Assembly: GCA_900314555.1 (NCBI GenBank)
Contig: OMVQ01000003.1
Coordinates: 78,576 to 142,575 of the forward strand
From: an uncultured Eubacteriales bacterium
GTDB taxonomy: Bacteria; Bacillota; Clostridia; Lachnospirales; Lachnospiraceae
Direction: 5' to 3'
Length of the DNA: 64,000 nucleotides
The position numbers and the translations under genes were made by a program. Within the stretch, counting starts at the first letter, position 1, and each line of letters opens with the position of its first letter. Under the pieces are notes generated by a model. The model had not been told where the DNA came from. It saw nothing but the letters and a program-made list of their open reading frames with translations, and made no database searches. Of this stretch, positions 27,919 to 36,706 are shown in pieces.

Positions 27919-28692
27919 ATGAGTGTTCAATTATTAGATAAAACAAGAAAAATTAATAAATTACTTCATAATTATAATTCCAGCAAGATTGTATTCAGTG
28001 ACATTTGTGATGTATTAAGTGAAATATTGGATTCAAATGTTGTTGTTATTGCAAAAAGCGGAAAAATATTAGGAATAAGCAGATGTAATGAAATTGAACC
28101 TATAGAAACCGAGATGGGAGATAATTCAGTAGGAACATATGTAGATAAAATGATTAACGAGAGATTGTTAGAAGTTTTATCTACTAAGGAAAATGTTAAT
28201 TTAATGACTTTGGGCTTTGAATCTAATAAAAGTAAACAATATGATGCCATAATTACTCCAATAGACATTGCTTGTGAGAGACTTGGGACTATATTTATTT
28301 ATAGAATTAAGAAACCTTATGACATAGATGATATAATATTAAGTGAATATGGAAGTGTAGTAATCGGATTAGAGATGACCAGGTCTGTAAGTGAGGAAGA
28401 AGAGGATAATTCAAGAAAACGTACATTGTTAAATGTTGCTATTAATTCGCTATCTGAATCAGAGAAAAAAGCAGTAAGATGCGTATTAAAAGAACTTAAT
28501 GGTAAAGAGGGTGTGGTAATCACCAGTAAGATTGCCGAAAGAGAGGGTATAACAAGGTCAGTATTAATAAATGCACTTAGGAAATTTGAAAGTGGAAGAA
28601 TTATTGAATCACATTCTAATGGAATGAGGGGCACTTACATAAAAGTTGTAAATGATATAGCATATGAAGTGCTTGGTATAGACAATATGTAG
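27919..28692 (+). CDS. codY: GTP/branched-chain amino acid-sensing global regulator CodY
   Basis: This 257-residue dimeric regulator begins LLDKTRKINKLLHN, like other CodY proteins. Residues 1 to about 155 form the GAF domain that binds Ile/Leu/Val. The C-terminal winged helix (about 195-255) contains the conserved ITSKIAEREGITRSVLINAL and SNGMRGTYIKVVND segments that contact DNA. It represses nutrient-uptake, biosynthesis and often motility genes when GTP and branched-chain amino acids are abundant. It is encoded 2 bases after topA and just before the fla/che operon, the same neighbourhood as in Bacillus subtilis. Confidence 0.97.
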   Translation: MSVQLLDKTRKINKLLHNYNSSKIVFSDICDVLSEILDSNVVVIAKSGKILGISRCNEIEPIETEMGDNSVGTYVDKMINERLLEVLSTKENVNLMTLGFESNKSKQYDAIITPIDIACERLGTIFIYRIKKPYDIDDIILSEYGSVVIGLEMTRSVSEEEEDNSRKRTLLNVAINSLSESEKKAVRCVLKELNGKEGVVITSKIAEREGITRSVLINALRKFESGRIIESHSNGMRGTYIKVVNDIAYEVLGIDNM

Positions 28693-28738
28693 AAAATGAT
28701 GTATAATATAAGATATTAAATACAACATAAGAGTAAAA

Positions 28739-28787
28739 AATTACGATATGAAAATGAATGTAAAATTTTCCGATATATATCGTAATT
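28739..28787. repeat. 11-bp perfect inverted repeat in codY-flgB gap
   Basis: AATTACGATAT (28739-28749) and ATATCGTAATT (28777-28787) are exact inverted copies separated by 27 bp. No T-run follows, so a terminator is unlikely. The repeat brackets the sigma-D-like promoter and a CodY-like box described separately, so it may be an operator or hairpin. Confidence 0.5.
28750..28776 (+). promoter_or_regulatory. Candidate sigma-D (sigma-28) promoter upstream of fla/che
   Basis: GAAA (28750-28753), a 15-bp spacer and TCCGATAT (28769-28776) match the sigma-D consensus TAAA-N15-GCCGATAT at 10 of 12 positions. However, a candidate terminator lies downstream at 28825-28888, so transcription from here would need to read through it. 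Confidence 0.4.
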
Positions 28788-28824
28788 ACATATTAAATTT
28801 TAATATTTCATAAATGGATTTATG

Positions 28825-28888
28825 GACTGTCTTGAAAGTGTAATGGATTACGGAATTAATTACATATATAATCAGGGCGGTCTTTTTA
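28825..28888 (+). terminator. Candidate terminator of the comM-codY operon
   Basis: GACTGTCTTGA (28825-28835) can pair with TCAGGGCGGTC (28872-28882) through 11 pairs including several G-U, followed by TTTTTA. The loop is long (about 36 nt) and may fold internally. It probably ends the codY transcript incompletely. Confidence 0.55.
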
Positions 28889-28949
28889 TATTTTATTATG
28901 TCTATGTTTTTCATATGTTTTATATTAGACGTTAATATATAAAAATTGC

Positions 28950-28978
28950 TTGATATTTTTCTAGAATAATTTTATAAT
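28950..28978 (+). promoter_or_regulatory. Sigma-A promoter of the fla/che operon
   Basis: TTGATA (28950-28955), a 17-bp spacer and a perfect TATAAT (28973-28978) lie about 180 bp upstream of flgB. This is the best vegetative promoter in the 464-bp codY-flgB gap and implies a 170-nt untranslated leader, for which I recognise no riboswitch. Confidence 0.75.
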
Positions 28979-29112
28979 AAAATGTGAGTGATTTTGTCAA
29001 AAATTGTGCAAATATGCTATATGAATAGATTTTATTGTAATAGTTGGTTGAAGATATTGTTGTAAATGTTGCTAAGATAATATCAATGCCTTTAGTTAAT
29101 ATTTTTAGATAA

Positions 29113-29127
29113 TATTTTCAGATAACT
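29113..29127 (+). promoter_or_regulatory. CodY-box-like sequence just upstream of flgB
   Basis: TATTTTCAGATAACT matches the CodY consensus AATTTTCWGAAAATT at 12 of 15 positions, a typical level for functional boxes. It lies in the leader about 150 bp downstream of the sigma-A promoter, where bound CodY could act as a roadblock. In AT-rich DNA such matches also occur by chance. Confidence 0.35.
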
Positions 29128-29156
29128 GTGCATAGTAACAAAAAGGAGGTAATATA

Positions 29157-29546
29157 ATGATTAACTCTAGTATATATAATTACGTTAATGTATTAGACAA
29201 AGCCGCTGATGCATCGTGGATTCGCAATGAAGTTATAAGCAATAATATTGCAAATGTAGATACACCTAATTATAAGAGACAAGATGTTGAATTTGAATCA
29301 TATCTTTTAGCACAGCTTGAAGGTGCGAATTCTTCATCGCTTAAGAAAACAGTAGCAGGTATAGATTTAGATAGCTTAACATCTACGATATATACTGATT
29401 CAAATTCATTGTTTTACAGACTTGATGGTAATAATGTAGATATAGATACAGAGAATGTTGAATTGGCATCAAACCAGTTAAAATATCAGGCATTAATAAG
29501 CAGCATCAGTAACGAATTTAGTATGATCAAGAGTGCAATGCAGTAG
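29157..29546 (+). CDS. flgB: Flagellar proximal rod protein FlgB
   Basis: This 129-residue protein forms part of the proximal rod that crosses the cell wall. The N-terminal rod/hook signature SNNIANVDTPNYKRQDVEFE lies at residues 28-47, and the C-terminal helix ends in ISSISNEFSMIKSAMQ. It has no Sec signal and is exported by the flagellar type III system. AAAGGAGGT precedes the ATG with ideal spacing. It is the first gene of the fla/che operon. Confidence 0.96.
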   Translation: MINSSIYNYVNVLDKAADASWIRNEVISNNIANVDTPNYKRQDVEFESYLLAQLEGANSSSLKKTVAGIDLDSLTSTIYTDSNSLFYRLDGNNVDIDTENVELASNQLKYQALISSISNEFSMIKSAMQ

Positions 29547-29660
29547 CAGAATCAAAAACAATTTTGGATAATTAAAAATGCAATGAGGTAGAAGATTTAG
29601 AAGGATTGTGTTAATTAATATTGCAATGCAGCAATAGAAAAATCAGAAATGGAGGATAAA

Positions 29661-30098
29661 ATGGCTTTATTTTCATCATTTGATATAAGTGCATCAGGTA
29701 TGACTGCACAGAGATTAAGATCAGATACTATTTCACAGAATTTAGCTAATGTTAATACAACAAGAACCAGTGATGGTGGCCCTTATGTAAGAAAAACAGT
29801 TGTATTTACGGAGAGACAGAGTACGCCATTTGACCAGGTACTTTTAACAACTTCAGGAAGAATGGGTAACGGAGTTAAAGTTACATCTGTTATAGAGGAT
29901 ACTGAGACACCTATGAATATGGTATATGATCCATCACATCCGGATGCTGATGAGAATGGATATGTTACATATCCAAATGTGAGTACAATAACAGAGATGA
30001 CTAACTTAATTGATGCGTCAAGAGCGTATGAAGCGAATGTTACAGCATTTGATGCTGCAAAGACAATGGCTTTAAAAGGATTAGAAATTAATAAATAA
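29661..30098 (+). CDS. flgC: Flagellar proximal rod protein FlgC
   Basis: This 145-residue rod protein has the N-terminal motif SQNLANVNTTRTSDGGPYVR and the C-terminal SRAYEANVTAFDAAKTM typical of FlgC. The ATG at 29661 is chosen because GGAGG lies 5 bases upstream; an earlier in-frame ATG at 29649 precedes that ribosome-binding site. The gene is separated from flgB by a 114-bp gap with degenerate repeats of the flgB 3' end. Confidence 0.96.
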   Translation: MALFSSFDISASGMTAQRLRSDTISQNLANVNTTRTSDGGPYVRKTVVFTERQSTPFDQVLLTTSGRMGNGVKVTSVIEDTETPMNMVYDPSHPDADENGYVTYPNVSTITEMTNLIDASRAYEANVTAFDAAKTMALKGLEINK

Positions 30099-30136
30099 AA
30101 AAGTATCTAAATTGTATAAAGAAATGAGGTATAGAT

Positions 30137-30460
30137 ATGTCAGATGTAACTTCAGTTAGTAATTTGGCAACACAATATATAAATGAGGCACTCAGGCCAT
30201 CAACTACAGAAACAGGTAAAACTAATAATAAAGAAGCGTTTTCAGATTTATTATCTTCTGCAATGCAGATGATAAAAGAAACAAATGATTTATCAAATGC
30301 TGCAAATGCAGAGCAGATGAATTTTGCACTTGGATATTCAGATAATACACATGATTTAGCAATTGCCCAGCAAAAAGCAGCATTGTCATTACAGTATACA
30401 GTAGCTGTAAAGAATAAAGTGTTAGAGGCATATAAAGAGATTATGAATATGCAAATATAA
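30137..30460 (+). CDS. fliE: Flagellar hook-basal body complex protein FliE
   Basis: This 107-residue protein joins the MS ring to the rod and is the first rod substrate exported. The C-terminal half carries the family pattern (NAANAEQMNFALGYSDNTHD, then IAQQKAALSLQYTVAVKNKVLEAYKEIMNMQI). Size and position between flgC and fliF match FliE. AATGAGGT precedes the ATG. Confidence 0.95.
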   Translation: MSDVTSVSNLATQYINEALRPSTTETGKTNNKEAFSDLLSSAMQMIKETNDLSNAANAEQMNFALGYSDNTHDLAIAQQKAALSLQYTVAVKNKVLEAYKEIMNMQI

Positions 30461-30491
30461 TACATAATATACAGGCATTAGGAGAATTTTC

Positions 30492-32093
30492 ATGAATGAA
30501 AGGTTGAAAGCTGTCCAGAAACGAGCTGTAGATTTCTGGAATAAGTACAATAGAAAACAAAAGACGATGATGATAAGCATTACGTTAGCAGTAATTATTC
30601 TGTTAATTGTAATGGTTGTTATGTTTACAAAACCAACCTATGTTACTTTGGTAGAATGTGATTCGGCATCCACAGCATCAGATGTAAAAGATTCATTGAA
30701 TGATGCAGGAATATCCTTTACTATAACTAATAATTATGTAGTTAAAGTTAAGAGCGAGGATAAAGTAGAAGCTGAAATGGCAATTGCTACATCGGGTGTT
30801 ATTGCTAAAGAATATACAATAGACCAGGCTCTTTCAGGTGGAATGAGTACAACAGAAGCTGATAAGCAGAAGCGATATAAGGCATATTTAGAGGATAGAT
30901 TAAGAGTATCCTTAGAAAAATTACAATATGTTAAAGCTGCAAGAGTACAGATTACTGTTCCAGAGAGTAAGTTAAGTGTGTTAGATTCTAAAGAAGAATC
31001 AACAGCAGCAGTTGTACTTAATCTTAAGAAAAGTATGAGCTCGGAACAGGCTGAGAATGTGGCACAGTGGATAGCTACATCACTTGGTAACGATACAATG
31101 GCTTCGGTAACTATTATTGATACAGATGGTAATATGTTATTTAGAGGAACTGATTATACTGAAGGTGATTTCTCAGGAGGTTCAAAAAGTGAAATTCAGC
31201 AGGCTGCGATGGATTTAGTATCTACAAATGTTAAGAAATTATTTGAAGCTGCTGAATTATATCAGTCAGTAGAAGTATCGCCACATTTGGATATGAGCTT
31301 TGATACTGTTGAAAGAACACAGATATCATATGATACTGGAGACAGAGAGCAAGGACCGTATCTTACATCATATGAAGTTGAACAGGAGGGTTCTTCAGGA
31401 GCAAGTGGTGTTCCGGGAACTGATTCTAATGATGAGGATATAACATATAATATTCAGACTGATGAAGGTTCTTCGAGTACATATGCATTAAAAAAATATG
31501 AGTATGCAGTTAACCAGATTATAGAAAAGACAACATTAGGCAGAGGAACTATTGATTATACAGATTCAACACTTAGTATTGTAGCACGTACATATAATGT
31601 ATATGAAGAAGATAAAGTAAGAAAACAGGGATTGTTAGATGGTATCACATGGGAACAGTTCAAAGAACAGAATAGAGACAATGTACAGTTAGATGTTCCG
31701 GCAGATTTATATCAGATGGTATCGACTGCAACAGGATTTACAACAGATAATATTACAATTCTTGCGTATAGGGTACCACAATTTGTAGATGCTGAAAGCA
31801 CATCGTCAAAAGGATTTACTGATTATCTTCCGATAATACTTGCAGTAGTAATATTTGGATTACTTGCATTTGTAGTATTTAAGAGTACAAGACCGGTTGA
31901 GGTACTTGAAACAGAACCTGAACTTTCGGTTGAAGCATTACTTGCATCTACTAAGGAGAATCAGCAGCCGGTTGAAGATATTGATTTGAATGATAAGTCA
32001 GAGACCAGAAAGGCAATAGAGAAATTTGTTGATGAAAATCCGGAGGCGGTTGCATTATTACTTAGAAACTGGTTAGAAGATGATTGGAATTAA
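30492..32093 (+). CDS. fliF: Flagellar MS-ring protein FliF
   Basis: This 533-residue protein builds the membrane MS ring, the base of the rotor. Transmembrane helices lie at about 24-45 and 443-463. Between them are the secretin-like ring-building domains, including YKAYLEDRLRVSLEKLQYVKAARVQITVPE. The cytoplasmic C-terminus (ENPEAVALLLRNWLEDDW) matches the FliG-binding tail. AGGAGAA precedes the ATG. Confidence 0.97.
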   Translation: MNERLKAVQKRAVDFWNKYNRKQKTMMISITLAVIILLIVMVVMFTKPTYVTLVECDSASTASDVKDSLNDAGISFTITNNYVVKVKSEDKVEAEMAIATSGVIAKEYTIDQALSGGMSTTEADKQKRYKAYLEDRLRVSLEKLQYVKAARVQITVPESKLSVLDSKEESTAAVVLNLKKSMSSEQAENVAQWIATSLGNDTMASVTIIDTDGNMLFRGTDYTEGDFSGGSKSEIQQAAMDLVSTNVKKLFEAAELYQSVEVSPHLDMSFDTVERTQISYDTGDREQGPYLTSYEVEQEGSSGASGVPGTDSNDEDITYNIQTDEGSSSTYALKKYEYAVNQIIEKTTLGRGTIDYTDSTLSIVARTYNVYEEDKVRKQGLLDGITWEQFKEQNRDNVQLDVPADLYQMVSTATGFTTDNITILAYRVPQFVDAESTSSKGFTDYLPIILAVVIFGLLAFVVFKSTRPVEVLETEPELSVEALLASTKENQQPVEDIDLNDKSETRKAIEKFVDENPEAVALLLRNWLEDDWN

Positions 32094-32112
32094 TTGAAAG
32101 GCATGGATTATT

Positions 32113-33123
32113 ATGGCAAAAAGTAATGAAATGATGGGCATTCAGAAGGCAGCAATACTTTTGATAGCCTTAGGACCTGAGAAATCTGCGACTATATTTA
32201 AACATTTAAAAGAAGATGAAATAGAAGAACTCACACTTGAAATTGCCAATACAAGAAGTGTATCGCCACAGACTAAGGAAGAAGTTTTAGATGAATTCTA
32301 TGAAGTTTGTCTTGCACAGCAATATATTGCTGAAGGTGGTATAGATTATGCTAAAGACTTATTAGAGAAGGCATTAGGACAGGATAAGGCTCATGATGTT
32401 ATAAGTAAGCTTACTGCTTCATTACAGGTCAGACCGTTTGAATTCATCAGAAAGACAGATGCTTCACAGCTTCTTAACTTTATACAGGATGAACATCCAC
32501 AGACGATTGCACTTATCTTATCGTATCTGCCGGCAGGACAGGCCTCGGCTGTAATTTCAGCATTACCACTTGATAAACAGGCAGATGTAGCAAGAAGAAT
32601 TGCACAGATGGATAGAACATCTCCTGATGTGATTAAAGAAGTAGAACGCGTACTTGAAAGAAAGCTGGCTTCATTAGTAAATCAGGATTACACAATTGTT
32701 GGTGGTGTAGATGCCATTGTTGAAATTCTTAATTATGTTGACAGAGGAACAGAGAAACATATTATGGAAAATCTTGAAGTTGAGGAACCTGAACTTGCAG
32801 ATGAAATCAAACGTAAAATGTTCGTATTTGAAGATATTCTTTCTCTTGATGATAAAACAATACAGCGTGTATTACGAGATGTTGACAATAATGATCTTGG
32901 AATTGCACTTAAAGGAACGAGTGAAGAAGTTCAGAATGTTATATTTAACAATTTATCAAAACGTCTTGCTGCAATGATAAGAGAGGATATGGACTTTATG
33001 GGACCTGTTCGTATGAAAGACGTTGAAGAAGCACAGCAGAAGATTGTAAATATTATTCGTAGATTAGAGGATACGGGTGAAATTATCATTGCTCGTGGTG
33101 GAGGTGACGAAATAGTTGTCTAA
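32113..33123 (+). CDS. fliG: Flagellar motor switch protein FliG
   Basis: This 336-residue cytoplasmic rotor protein transmits torque from the MotAB stator. The N-terminal domain starts GIQKAAILLIALGPEKSATIFKHL, the middle domain contains the FliM-binding EHPQTIALILSYL (from about residue 127), and the C-terminal torque domain has FEDILSLDDKTIQRVLRDVD with its charged helix. The length is standard. The 3' end overlaps fliH by 8 bases and also supplies the fliH ribosome-binding site. Confidence 0.97.
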   Translation: MAKSNEMMGIQKAAILLIALGPEKSATIFKHLKEDEIEELTLEIANTRSVSPQTKEEVLDEFYEVCLAQQYIAEGGIDYAKDLLEKALGQDKAHDVISKLTASLQVRPFEFIRKTDASQLLNFIQDEHPQTIALILSYLPAGQASAVISALPLDKQADVARRIAQMDRTSPDVIKEVERVLERKLASLVNQDYTIVGGVDAIVEILNYVDRGTEKHIMENLEVEEPELADEIKRKMFVFEDILSLDDKTIQRVLRDVDNNDLGIALKGTSEEVQNVIFNNLSKRLAAMIREDMDFMGPVRMKDVEEAQQKIVNIIRRLEDTGEIIIARGGGDEIVV

Positions 33124-33922
33124 TTTAGTTAAATCCAGAAACATCGTATGTGATAGTAATGATAAAAAGATAATTGATTATAATGAACTAATTTCAGCTA
33201 AATTATCCATGATTAAGGATAACATAAAGTATCAGCCTGAACCATTAGAAATAGTGGATGGTGTAGATGCTGATTCTGTACAGGAATTATTAGAAGATAA
33301 TGCATCAGATACAATGCTTGAAAATGCTAATGTACAGGCAGAGAGAATAATTGCAAGAGCAAATGAAGATGCAAAAGCCATTATTGAGAGAGCGAAGGAA
33401 GAATCGGATATAATAAGAGCTGACAGTGCTAATATTGGTAGAAATGAAGGTTATGAAGAAGGACATAAAAAAGCAGAGATAGAATTAGCTGCTTTAAAGA
33501 AATCTGTTGAAGATGAAAAAGTTCAGATGGAAATAGAATATAACCAGAGATTAAATGAAATGGAACCGATGCTTGTAGAGACAATACTTACAGTTTTTGA
33601 AAAGGTAACACATGTACTGGCAGAAGACAAAAAAGATTTGGTACTACAGCTAGTTAATGATGTTCTTAGTAAAACGGAAATCAGTAAAGAATTCCTTATC
33701 AGAGTTTCATCATCCGACTATAAATTTATGCTTGACAACAGAGAAAGAATTAATGGTGTTGTTTCAAAACAGGTACAGATAGAGATAGTTGAGGATCCAA
33801 CATTTAAAAAAGGTCAGTGTATGATTGAAAGCGACAGCGGAATATATGATTGCAGTTTAGATATTCAATTAGAAAATCTTATTTCAGCAATAAAGACAAT
33901 GGCATGTTTAGTAAGTGACTAG
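33116..33922 (+). CDS. fliH: Flagellar export ATPase regulator FliH
   Basis: This 268-residue protein links the FliI ATPase to the C-ring and regulates it. A long charged coiled coil (about 70-170, including IIARANEDAKAIIERAKEESD) precedes the FliH/V-ATPase-subunit-E-like domain (LVETILTVFEKVTHVLAEDKKD). It starts with TTG at 33116, nine bases after GGAGGTG at the end of fliG, so translation is coupled to fliG. Confidence 0.93.
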   Translation: MSNLVKSRNIVCDSNDKKIIDYNELISAKLSMIKDNIKYQPEPLEIVDGVDADSVQELLEDNASDTMLENANVQAERIIARANEDAKAIIERAKEESDIIRADSANIGRNEGYEEGHKKAEIELAALKKSVEDEKVQMEIEYNQRLNEMEPMLVETILTVFEKVTHVLAEDKKDLVLQLVNDVLSKTEISKEFLIRVSSSDYKFMLDNRERINGVVSKQVQIEIVEDPTFKKGQCMIESDSGIYDCSLDIQLENLISAIKTMACLVSD

Positions 33923-33942
33923 ATAACAAAGGAAAGTAGCAA

Positions 33943-35253
33943 ATGGTAGTAGATACAGATAAATATCTTAAATTAATAGAAAAGACATATGTAAATAAAC
34001 TTGGCAAAGTTGTCAAAATAGTTGGTCTTACAATTGAGTCAGTCGGACCAGATGCTAATCTTGGTGATGTGTGTAAGATAAAGTCAAGAGAAGACCGGGA
34101 TACTTATGTTAAGGCTGAAGTAGTTGGTTTTAAAGATAAAAGGGTATTGCTTATGCCATTTGACAATATTGACGGGATTGGCCCGGGAAGTATTGTAGAG
34201 AATACCGGAAAACCATTAAAAGTAAAAGTAAGTGATGATTTGCTTGGAAATACTGTTGATGGACTAGGTGTACCACTTGATGGTTATGAAATTAAGAATT
34301 ATAAGAAATATTCAGTAGAAGCAAAACCACCAGATCCAATGTCGAGGGCAATCATAAGTGAAGTGCTTCCGTTAGGAGTTAAGGCTGTTGATGGACTTAT
34401 TACCGTTGGTAAAGGACAGAGAATTGGTATATTTGCAGGAAGTGGTGTTGGAAAGAGTACATTACTTGGTATGTTTGCAAGAAATACAAAGGCAGATATA
34501 AATGTTATCGCACTTATCGGAGAACGAGGAAGAGAGGTCAGAGAGTTCATAGAACGAGACCTTGGTGAAGAGGGTATGAAACGAAGTATAGTTGTCGTGG
34601 CAACCTCTGATAAACCGGCACTTATCCGTAACAAAGCTGCCAAGACAGCAACCGCGATAGCTGAATATTTCAGAGATAAAGGTAAAGATGTACTTCTTAT
34701 GATGGACTCTTTGACCAGATTTTCAATGGCACAAAGAGAGATAGGCTTAGCTTCAGGTGAACCACCTGTCACAAGAGGATATCCACCAAGTGTGTATAGT
34801 GAGATGCCTAAACTCCTTGAAAGAGCCGGCAATTCATCGGTCGGTTCAATCACAGGATTGTATACAGTTCTTGTAGATGGCGATGATTTTAATGAGCCGA
34901 TAACGGATACAGCAAGAGGAATCTTAGATGGACATATAATTTTATCAAGAAAACTTGGTCATAAGAATCATTATCCTGCGATTGACATTTTACAGAGTAT
35001 ATCGCGTGTAATGAGTTCGATTGCAAGCAGAGAGCATAAGAAGGCGGCAGGAAAACTTAAAAATGTATTAGCAACTTATAATGAAGCAGAAGATTTGATA
35101 AATATTGGAGCTTATAAAGAGGGTTCTAATAAGAATATCGATTATGCAATATCTAAAATAGACGAAGTTAATGATTTCCTGATACAGGGTGTTGATGAGA
35201 AATATAACTTTGATGATGTTGTTAATATGCTAGAGAAGATATTTGAAGATTAA
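33943..35253 (+). CDS. fliI: Flagellar type III export ATPase FliI
   Basis: This 436-residue F1-beta-like ATPase drives unfolding and entry of flagellar export substrates. Walker A GIFAGSGVGKST lies near residues 163-174 and Walker B DVLLMMDSLTRF near 249-260, with the family signature PPSVYSEMPKLLERAG after it. Length is normal. AAAGGAAAG precedes the ATG. Confidence 0.97.
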   Translation: MVVDTDKYLKLIEKTYVNKLGKVVKIVGLTIESVGPDANLGDVCKIKSREDRDTYVKAEVVGFKDKRVLLMPFDNIDGIGPGSIVENTGKPLKVKVSDDLLGNTVDGLGVPLDGYEIKNYKKYSVEAKPPDPMSRAIISEVLPLGVKAVDGLITVGKGQRIGIFAGSGVGKSTLLGMFARNTKADINVIALIGERGREVREFIERDLGEEGMKRSIVVVATSDKPALIRNKAAKTATAIAEYFRDKGKDVLLMMDSLTRFSMAQREIGLASGEPPVTRGYPPSVYSEMPKLLERAGNSSVGSITGLYTVLVDGDDFNEPITDTARGILDGHIILSRKLGHKNHYPAIDILQSISRVMSSIASREHKKAAGKLKNVLATYNEAEDLINIGAYKEGSNKNIDYAISKIDEVNDFLIQGVDEKYNFDDVVNMLEKIFED

Positions 35254-35385
35254 TTTATTTATAAATATAAATAGCAAGCGAAATAGCAGGCTAAGGAATA
35301 AATATAAATTTGAACTAAAATGCTAGTGCATTAATTTAAGCAACAGATATAATATTTTAATAAATGCAAAGAGTTGAGGAAGATT

Positions 35386-35829
35386 ATGGCGAAATTTGTA
35401 TATAAGATGCAAAATATTTTAGAGATAAAGTACAAATTAGAGACTCAGGCAAAGACTGCTTATGCAGAAGCTAATAACAGACTTAACGATGAATTATTTA
35501 AGTTGCAATGCATTTATGACGATATAAATAAATATGAAGATGAAATAAGAGAACTCAATAGCGGAACATTAGATGTAAGACGGCTCAGATGGTGTTATGA
35601 AGCTATTGAGATTAAGAAGATAGAAGCAGAAAAACAGAAAAAAGCCGTAGATAAGGCAAGAAAGGGCGTTGAATTAGCCAGGATAAAACTTAATGAAGTT
35701 ATGGTGGATAGAAAGACGCATGAGAAACTTAGAGAAAAAGCATTTGAAGACTTTAAAGTTGAAATTGCCGAGGAAGAAAAGAAAGAAGTAGACGAACTGG
35801 TTAGTTTCAGTTTTAATAAATCGGAATAG
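35386..35829 (+). CDS. fliJ: Flagellar export protein FliJ
   Basis: This 147-residue, almost entirely helical coiled-coil protein starts KFVYKMQNILEIKYKLE, as FliJ proteins do. It acts as the stalk-like subunit of the export ATPase. The ATG at 35386 follows GAGGAAG; an upstream in-frame TTG at 35374 is part of that region and less likely. The 132-bp gap before it has a 12-nt tandem repeat (35269-35291) and a TATAAT but no convincing -35. Confidence 0.9.
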   Translation: MAKFVYKMQNILEIKYKLETQAKTAYAEANNRLNDELFKLQCIYDDINKYEDEIRELNSGTLDVRRLRWCYEAIEIKKIEAEKQKKAVDKARKGVELARIKLNEVMVDRKTHEKLREKAFEDFKVEIAEEEKKEVDELVSFSFNKSE

Positions 35830-35841
35830 TGGGTGACATAT

Positions 35842-36633
35842 ATGGCAAAGAAACAGAATGATAACATAGATAATGACAATTTGAATGATATTTTAGGTGA
35901 TGATGTAATTGCTAACAGTGAGCCTAAAAAGGAAAATAAACCATTATCGATATTGATAACTGCATTGATTATATTGATATGGTTAGGAATATTTGTTGCA
36001 CTCATTAAATTAGATGTGGGTGGCTTCGGAAGTAAAGTATTGACACCTGTTCTGAAAGATGTTCCGGTTATTAATAAGATTTTACCTAAGTCAGCAAATA
36101 AGACATCTGATGAAGATATTCCATATAAGAGTATTGCAGAGTGCGCAGCGTATATTAAAGAATTAGAAAGCGAATTAGCAGGATATCAACAGTCAGAAAA
36201 TGATAAGGATACACAGATAGCTGATTTACAGGCAGAGGTTGACAGACTTAAACAATTTGAGGATAATCAGGCAGAATTCGAAAAATTAAAGGCTCAATTC
36301 TATGAAGAAGTAGTGTTTGGAGATAAAGCAATTGATCCATCTAATTACATACAATACTATCAGTCTATAGATAAAGAAAATGCAGATTTGCTATATCAGA
36401 GAGCAATAGAAAAATATGCATATGACGAACAGGTTAAAGAAAGAGCTAAATATTACAGTTCTATGAAGCCTGCAAAAGCAGCACAGATTTTCTGTGAAAT
36501 GACTGGAGATTTAGATATTGTTGTATCTTTGTTAAACAGTATGAATGCAGATGAAAGTGGTGCAATAATAGCTGCCATAAGTGATATCGATTCGGTATTT
36601 GCGGCTAAAGTAACAAAGAAATTAATGCCTTAA
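35842..36633 (+). CDS. MotE/YlxF-like motility protein
   Basis: This 263-residue bitopic protein has an acidic N-terminal tail, one transmembrane helix at about 33-55, a coiled coil at about 92-150 (AECAAYIKELESELAGYQ), and a C-terminal helical domain (from about 195) with YYSSMKPAKAAQIFCEM and SGAIIAAISDID. That domain resembles the MgtE intracellular N domain found in YlxF/MotE. MotE is a chaperone for the MotC stator in some bacteria; in Bacillus the ylxF gene occupies this same position between fliJ and fliK. The ATG at 35842 was preferred to a GTG at 35833. Confidence 0.8.
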   Translation: MAKKQNDNIDNDNLNDILGDDVIANSEPKKENKPLSILITALIILIWLGIFVALIKLDVGGFGSKVLTPVLKDVPVINKILPKSANKTSDEDIPYKSIAECAAYIKELESELAGYQQSENDKDTQIADLQAEVDRLKQFEDNQAEFEKLKAQFYEEVVFGDKAIDPSNYIQYYQSIDKENADLLYQRAIEKYAYDEQVKERAKYYSSMKPAKAAQIFCEMTGDLDIVVSLLNSMNADESGAIIAAISDIDSVFAAKVTKKLMP

Positions 36634-36706
36634 ATTGGTGATTATGGTAACAAAGAAATTAATTTCTTATTAAAAATGTCTCATATTTGATAAGAATTAA
36701 TTATAT

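Noticed and set aside
34299..34853. 184-codon open frame on the minus strand inside fliI
   Set aside because: It is the shadow of a strongly conserved gene on the + strand, has no ribosome-binding site and no recognisable product.
35311..35353. Promoter upstream of fliJ
   Set aside because: A TATAAT is present, but the nearest TTGAAC is about 32 bp upstream and no acceptable -35 lies at 16-18 bp.
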